From assembly GCF_001027105.1 (NCBI RefSeq), contig NZ_CP011526.1:1178001-1242000 (forward strand): 64,000 bases of DNA. The letters run 5' to 3'. The translations under genes and the position numbers were made by a program. Of this stretch, positions 59,224-64,000 are shown one piece after another (position 1 is the first letter of the stretch; every line of letters begins with the position of its first letter). The stretch is from Staphylococcus aureus. GTDB lineage: Bacteria > Bacillota > Bacilli > Staphylococcales > Staphylococcaceae. The notes beneath the pieces are model-generated. The model did no database searches, was not told where the DNA came from, and worked only from the letters and a program-made list of their open reading frames with translations.

Positions 59224-60531
59224 ATGACTCAAACTGTAAATGTAATAGGTGCTGGTCTTGCCGGTTCAGAAGCGGCATATCAATTAGCTGAAAGAGGAAT
59301 TAAAGTTAATCTAATAGAGATGAGACCTGTTAAACAAACACCAGCGCACCATACTGATAAATTTGCGGAACTTGTATGTTCCAATTCATTACGCGGAAAT
59401 GCTTTAACTAATGGTGTGGGTGTTTTAAAAGAAGAAATGAGAAGATTGAATTCTATAATTATTGAAGCGGCTGATAAGGCACGAGTTCCAGCTGGTGGTG
59501 CATTAGCAGTTGATAGACACGATTTTTCAGGTTATATTACTGAAACACTTAAAAATCATGAAAATATCACAGTTATTAATGAAGAAATTAATGCCATTCC
59601 AGATGGATACACAATTATCGCAACAGGACCACTTACTACAGAAACCCTTGCGCAAGAAATAGTGGACATTACTGGTAAAGATCAACTTTATTTCTATGAT
59701 GCGGCTGCTCCAATTATTGAAAAAGAATCTATTGATATGGATAAAGTTTACTTAAAGTCCCGTTATGATAAAGGTGAAGCTGCATATTTAAACTGTCCTA
59801 TGACTGAGGATGAATTTAATCGCTTTTATGATGCAGTATTAGAAGCTGAAGTTGCGCCTGTAAATTCATTTGAAAAAGAAAAATATTTCGAGGGTTGTAT
59901 GCCTTTTGAAGTAATGGCAGAACGCGGACGCAAGACATTACTATTTGGACCAATGAAACCAGTAGGATTAGAAGATCCAAAGACTGGGAAACGTCCTTAT
60001 GCGGTGGTTCAATTAAGACAAGATGACGCTGCTGGTACACTCTACAATATTGTTGGCTTCCAAACGCATTTAAAATGGGGAGCTCAAAAAGAAGTCATTA
60101 AATTAATTCCAGGCTTAGAAAATGTTGATATTGTTAGATATGGTGTGATGCATAGAAATACCTTCATTAATTCACCGGACGTATTAAACGAGAAATATGA
60201 ATTGATTTCACAACCAAACATACAGTTTGCGGGACAAATGACTGGTGTTGAAGGTTATGTAGAAAGCGCAGCTAGCGGCTTAGTTGCAGGTATCAATCTT
60301 GCGCATAAAATATTAGGCAAGGGTGAGGTAGTATTTCCGAGAGAAACAATGATTGGAAGTATGGCTTACTATATTTCTCATGCTAAAAACAATAAGAATT
60401 TCCAACCTATGAATGCTAACTTCGGGTTATTACCATCTTTAGAAACTAGAATTAAAGATAAAAAAGAACGCTATGAAGCACAAGCTAATAGAGCTTTGGA
60501 TTACTTAGAAAATTTCAAAAAAACTTTATAA
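59224..60531 (+). CDS. trmFO: Folate/FAD-dependent tRNA (uracil-54-C5)-methyltransferase TrmFO
   Basis: Makes ribothymidine 54 in tRNA using methylene-THF and FADH2 instead of SAM, the usual route in most Firmicutes. The 435 residues begin with the FAD motif [17 protein letters not shown] (9-25) and contain [15 protein letters not shown], the catalytic-Cys segment [10 protein letters not shown], and [20 protein letters not shown] precedes the ATG. Formerly named gid. Ends at a branched hairpin before xerC. Confidence 0.97.
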
Positions 60532-60540
60532 AATAGTTAG

Positions 60541-60625
60541 AAAGACTAGATATGCTATTCATTCTTAAGTCATCAACGAGTAAGTAATGACTTTCTAAAT
60601 GGAAAATACTTATCCTAGTCTTTTT
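60541..60625 (+). terminator. Terminator of trmFO (branched)
   Basis: AAAGACTAG (60541-60549) pairs with CTAGTCTTT (60615-60623), enclosing a second arm AAGTCAT/ATGACTT (60567-60573, 60587-60593), then TTAATTT. Large loop, but the outer arms and T-run fit a terminator. Confidence 0.72.
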
Positions 60626-60933
60626 AATTTTGGAATTGTTACGTATTTCTGACAATTTAGAATTCGCATTCAAAAAATATCTAAATAAATAACACGCAAT
60701 AAGTTGATTGATGTAACATGTAAGAGAATGTTTTAAATAAACTTTATTTAAAAGGCAATGAAATAATAAATGGCAAGGCTATTAATAAAGACTTTTAGTA
60801 ATTAATTTAAAAAAGAGGTATTCTAATTAACAGGTTTTCCGATTAGTTACAATTATTTAATTCTCAAAAGATTTAGAATTGATTATCAAATTACTGTAAG
60901 CCCTTTGCTGTATATGCTACAATTCTTATTGAT
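60626..60933 (+). promoter_or_regulatory. Upstream region of xerC-hslV-hslU-codY
   Basis: A 308-nt AT-rich stretch with no ORF. TGCTACAAT (60915-60923) is an extended -10 close to the xerC ribosome site. GTATTTCTGACAATT (60643-60657) matches the CodY consensus AATTTTCWGAAAATT at 11 of 15 positions; it lies about 260 nt upstream of that -10, so a direct role is uncertain. Confidence 0.4.
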
Positions 60934-60947
60934 GGAGGGTAAATGTA

Positions 60948-61844
60948 TTGAATCATATTCAAGATGCGTTTTTAAATACATTGAAAGTTGAACGGAATTT
61001 TTCGGAACACACATTGAAATCATATCAAGATGACTTAATTCAGTTTAATCAATTTTTAGAACAAGAACATTTAGAGTTGAATACTTTTGAATACAGAGAT
61101 GCTAGAAATTATTTGAGCTATTTATATTCAAATCATTTGAAAAGAACATCTGTTTCTCGTAAAATCTCAACGTTAAGAACTTTCTATGAATATTGGATGA
61201 CGCTTGATGAGAACATTATTAATCCATTTGTTCAATTAGTACATCCGAAAAAAGAAAAATATCTTCCGCAATTCTTTTACGAAGAAGAAATGGAAGCGTT
61301 ATTCAAAACTGTAGAAGAGGACACTTCAAAAAATTTACGGGATCGAGTTATTCTTGAATTGTTGTATGCTACAGGCATCCGTGTTTCGGAATTAGTAAAT
61401 ATTAAAAAACAAGATATAGATTTTTACGCGAATGGTGTTACCGTATTAGGAAAAGGGAGCAAAGAGCGCTTTGTACCGTTTGGTGCTTATTGTAGACAAA
61501 GCATCGAAAATTATTTAGAACATTTCAAACCAATTCAGTCATGCAATCATGATTTTCTTATTGTAAATATGAAGGGTGAAGCAATCACTGAACGCGGTGT
61601 ACGATATGTTTTAAATGATATTGTTAAACGAACAGCAGGCGTAAGTGAGATTCATCCCCACAAGCTCAGACATACATTTGCAACGCATTTATTGAATCAA
61701 GGTGCAGACCTAAGAACAGTACAATCGTTATTAGGTCATGTTAATTTGTCAACAACTGGTAAATATACACACGTATCTAACCAACAATTAAGAAAAGTGT
61801 ATCTAAATGCACATCCTCGAGCGAAAAAGGAGAATGAAACATGA
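60948..61844 (+). CDS. xerC: Tyrosine recombinase XerC
   Basis: Resolves chromosome dimers at dif together with XerD. The 298 residues have the N-terminal SAM-like core-binding domain and a catalytic domain with Arg145 (ATGIRVSEL), His238 and Arg241 (HPHKLRHTF), His264 (LLGHVN) and the nucleophile Tyr273 (TGKYTHV). The start is TTG, 8 nt after GGAGGG. A minimal ATG-TAT-TGA frame at 60943-60951 overlaps it. It overlaps hslV by 4 nt, forming the conserved xerC-hslVU-codY operon. Confidence 0.97.
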
Positions 61845-62386
61845 GTAATACAACATTACATGCAACAACAATTTATGCTGTAAGACATAATGGGAAAGCA
61901 GCTATGGCTGGAGATGGGCAAGTAACGCTTGGTCAACAAGTCATCATGAAACAAACGGCAAGAAAAGTGCGACGTTTATATGAAGGTAAAGTGTTAGCTG
62001 GTTTCGCAGGTAGTGTAGCAGATGCGTTTACGTTATTTGAAAAATTCGAAACAAAATTACAACAGTTTAGTGGTAACTTAGAAAGAGCTGCTGTTGAATT
62101 GGCACAAGAATGGCGAGGCGATAAACAATTACGTCAATTAGAAGCTATGCTAATTGTAATGGATAAAGATGCTATTTTAGTTGTCAGTGGAACTGGCGAA
62201 GTTATTGCTCCAGATGATGACCTTATCGCTATTGGATCAGGAGGCAACTACGCATTAAGCGCAGGACGTGCATTGAAACGCCATGCATCGCATTTGTCTG
62301 CTGAAGAAATGGCATATGAGAGCTTGAAAGTAGCGGCTGATATTTGTGTCTTTACCAACGATAATATTGTTGTCGAAACACTATAA
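61841..62386 (+). CDS. hslV: HslV (ClpQ) proteasome-like peptidase
   Basis: Peptidase chamber of the HslVU protease. The 181 residues contain the conserved [24 protein letters not shown] block. In most bacteria the catalytic Thr is exposed by removing only Met, but here seven residues (SNTTLHA) lie between Met1 and the conserved Thr9-Thr10. B. subtilis ClpQ has a similar extension and uses its N-terminal Ser, so Ser2 may be the nucleophile, unless the extension is processed. Starts on an ATGA overlap with xerC; hslU follows after 65 nt. Confidence 0.96.
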
Positions 62387-62451
62387 TAATCAGAGCACGA
62401 TAAATAATTACGAGCAATTAATTTTAGTTAAAAGACGGAGGAATGAAATTA

Positions 62452-63855
62452 ATGGATACAGCTGGAATAAGATTAACTCCAAAAGAAATCGTATCTAAAT
62501 TAAATGAATACATCGTTGGACAAAATGATGCTAAACGTAAAGTGGCAATTGCCCTACGTAATCGATACAGAAGAAGTTTATTAGATGAGGAATCAAAGCA
62601 AGAAATTTCACCTAAAAATATTTTGATGATTGGACCAACCGGCGTTGGTAAAACTGAAATTGCAAGAAGAATGGCCAAAGTTGTCGGCGCGCCATTTATA
62701 AAAGTAGAAGCTACTAAATTTACTGAGGTAGGTTATGTAGGACGAGATGTTGAAAGTATGGTTAGAGATCTTGTTGATGTTTCAGTAAGATTAGTCAAGG
62801 CGCAGAAAAAATCATTGGTACAAGATGAAGCAACAGCTAAGGCCAATGAAAAACTTGTTAAGTTATTAGTTCCAAGTATGAAAAAGAAAGCGTCTCAAAC
62901 GAATAATCCTTTAGAGTCACTTTTCGGAGGTGCAATTCCAAATTTCGGACAAAATAACGAAGATGAAGAAGAACCACCTACTGAGGAAATTAAAACAAAA
63001 CGTTCTGAAATTAAGAGACAGCTAGAAGAAGGCAAACTTGAAAAAGAAAAGGTAAGAATTAAAGTCGAACAAGATCCTGGTGCTTTAGGTATGCTAGGTA
63101 CAAATCAAAATCAGCAAATGCAAGAGATGATGAATCAATTAATGCCTAAAAAGAAAGTTGAGCGAGAAGTTGCTGTTGAGACGGCAAGGAAAATCTTAGC
63201 TGATAGTTATGCGGATGAACTAATTGATCAAGAAAGCGCTAACCAAGAAGCGCTTGAATTAGCAGAACAAATGGGTATCATCTTTATAGATGAAATCGAC
63301 AAAGTTGCGACGAATAATCATAATAGTGGTCAAGATGTCTCAAGACAAGGTGTTCAAAGAGATATTTTACCTATACTTGAAGGTAGCGTTATTCAAACCA
63401 AATATGGTACTGTGAATACTGAACATATGCTGTTTATAGGTGCTGGAGCTTTCCATGTATCTAAGCCGAGTGACTTGATACCAGAATTGCAAGGTCGTTT
63501 TCCGATTAGAGTTGAACTTGATAGTTTATCGGTAGAAGATTTTGTAAGAATTTTGACAGAACCAAAATTGTCATTAATTAAACAATATGAAGCATTGCTT
63601 CAAACAGAAGAAGTTACTGTAAACTTTACCGATGAAGCAATTACTCGCTTAGCTGAGATTGCTTATCAAGTAAATCAAGATACAGACAACATTGGTGCAC
63701 GTCGACTTCATACAATTTTAGAAAAGATGCTAGAAGATTTATCATTCGAAGCACCAAGTATGCCGAATGCAGTTGTAGATATTACCCCACAATATGTTGA
63801 TGATAAATTAAAATCAATTTCAACAAATAAAGATTTAAGTGCATTTATTCTATAA
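62452..63855 (+). CDS. hslU: HslU (ClpY) AAA+ unfoldase
   Basis: Hexameric ATPase that unfolds substrates and feeds HslV. The 467 residues have Walker A GPTGVGKT (about 61-68), an intermediate domain (about 110-240, rich in charged residues), Walker [11 protein letters not shown] (about 279) and the C-terminal tail ending SAFIL, which inserts into HslV. The ATG at 62443 is one base after GGAGG, so I use the ATG at 62452 (10-nt spacing, [12 protein letters not shown]). Confidence 0.97.
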
Positions 63856-63879
63856 AAATATACAAAAGGAGAAAAATTC

Positions 63880-64000
63880 ATGAGCTTATTATCTAAAACG
63901 AGAGAGTTAAACACGTTACTTCAAAAACACAAAGGTATTGCGGTTGATTTTAAAGATGTAGCACAAACGATTAGTAGCGTAACTGTAACAAATGTATTTA
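63880..64000 (+). CDS. codY: GTP- and branched-chain amino acid-sensing repressor CodY, 3' cut by window
   Basis: Only the first 40 residues are present: [20 protein letters not shown] onward to SVTVTNVF, the start of the GAF ligand-binding domain of CodY, the global repressor of amino-acid metabolism and virulence genes. AAAGGAG lies 7 nt before the ATG, and the gene begins 24 nt after hslU, so it belongs to the xerC operon. The DNA-binding domain lies beyond the window. Confidence 0.96.

Overview
The window is a low-GC, Gram-positive chromosomal segment that I read as Staphylococcus aureus. The evidence is the protein sequences themselves (PyrE, FapR, Stp1/PknB, LytN, FmhC, XerC-HslVU-CodY), strong AGGAGG-type ribosome binding sites, frequent TTG/GTG starts, and a gene order that follows the conserved Bacillales pyr-to-codY backbone. 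Almost everything is core genome. I see no prophage, insertion sequence, CRISPR array, tRNA or rRNA gene.

Layout. 1-8.0 kb: the distal pyrimidine operon (pyrB partial, pyrC, carA, carB, pyrF, pyrE) and a small tail gene of unknown function, closed by a strong hairpin. 8.0-10.8 kb: a 27-residue hydrophobic peptide gene, a VOC-fold protein and rqcH. 11.0-15.7 kb: gmk-rpoZ, then coaBC-priA. 15.7-17.6 kb: a staphylococcal insertion with a lipoprotein and a TM2-domain protein. 17.8-26.8 kb: a degenerate deformylase paralogue, fmt, rsmB, rlmN, stp1 and pknB, then rsgA, rpe and thiN. 27.1-29.8 kb: rpmB (minus strand), an Asp23-family gene and fakA. 30.0-36.0 kb: recG, then the FapR-controlled lipid genes fapR-plsX-fabD-fabG and acpP. 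36.1-46.1 kb: rnc, smc, ftsY, ylxM, ffh, rpsP, rimM, trmD and rplS. 46.3-48.9 kb: yfhO (minus strand). 49.3-53.2 kb: rbgA-rnhB and sucCD. 53.4-55.8 kb: lytN-fmhC. 55.9-64 kb: dprA, topA, trmFO, then xerC-hslV-hslU-codY, with codY cut by the window end.

Functional themes are de novo UMP synthesis; translation initiation, ribosome assembly and tRNA/rRNA modification; fatty-acid uptake and synthesis (FakA, FapR, PlsX, FabD, FabG, ACP); the SRP pathway (FtsY, YlxM, Ffh); Ser/Thr phospho-signalling at the cell wall; and chromosome maintenance (PriA, RecG, SMC, TopA, XerC). Tight overlaps (stop/start ATGA and TAATG, and longer overlaps of 8-17 nt) point to translational coupling in many pairs.

The less ordinary material is concentrated between the blocks: the short hydrophobic peptide gene with its own promoter at 8.05-8.2 kb, a deformylase paralogue that has lost its metal ligands, three stacked hairpins between fabG and acpP, a roughly 300-nt leader before the Asp23-fakA pair, two possible gene relics, and several positions where genes conserved in Bacillus subtilis are missing or replaced. 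I found no convincing new multi-gene system. The best candidate for undescribed biology is the small membrane peptide.
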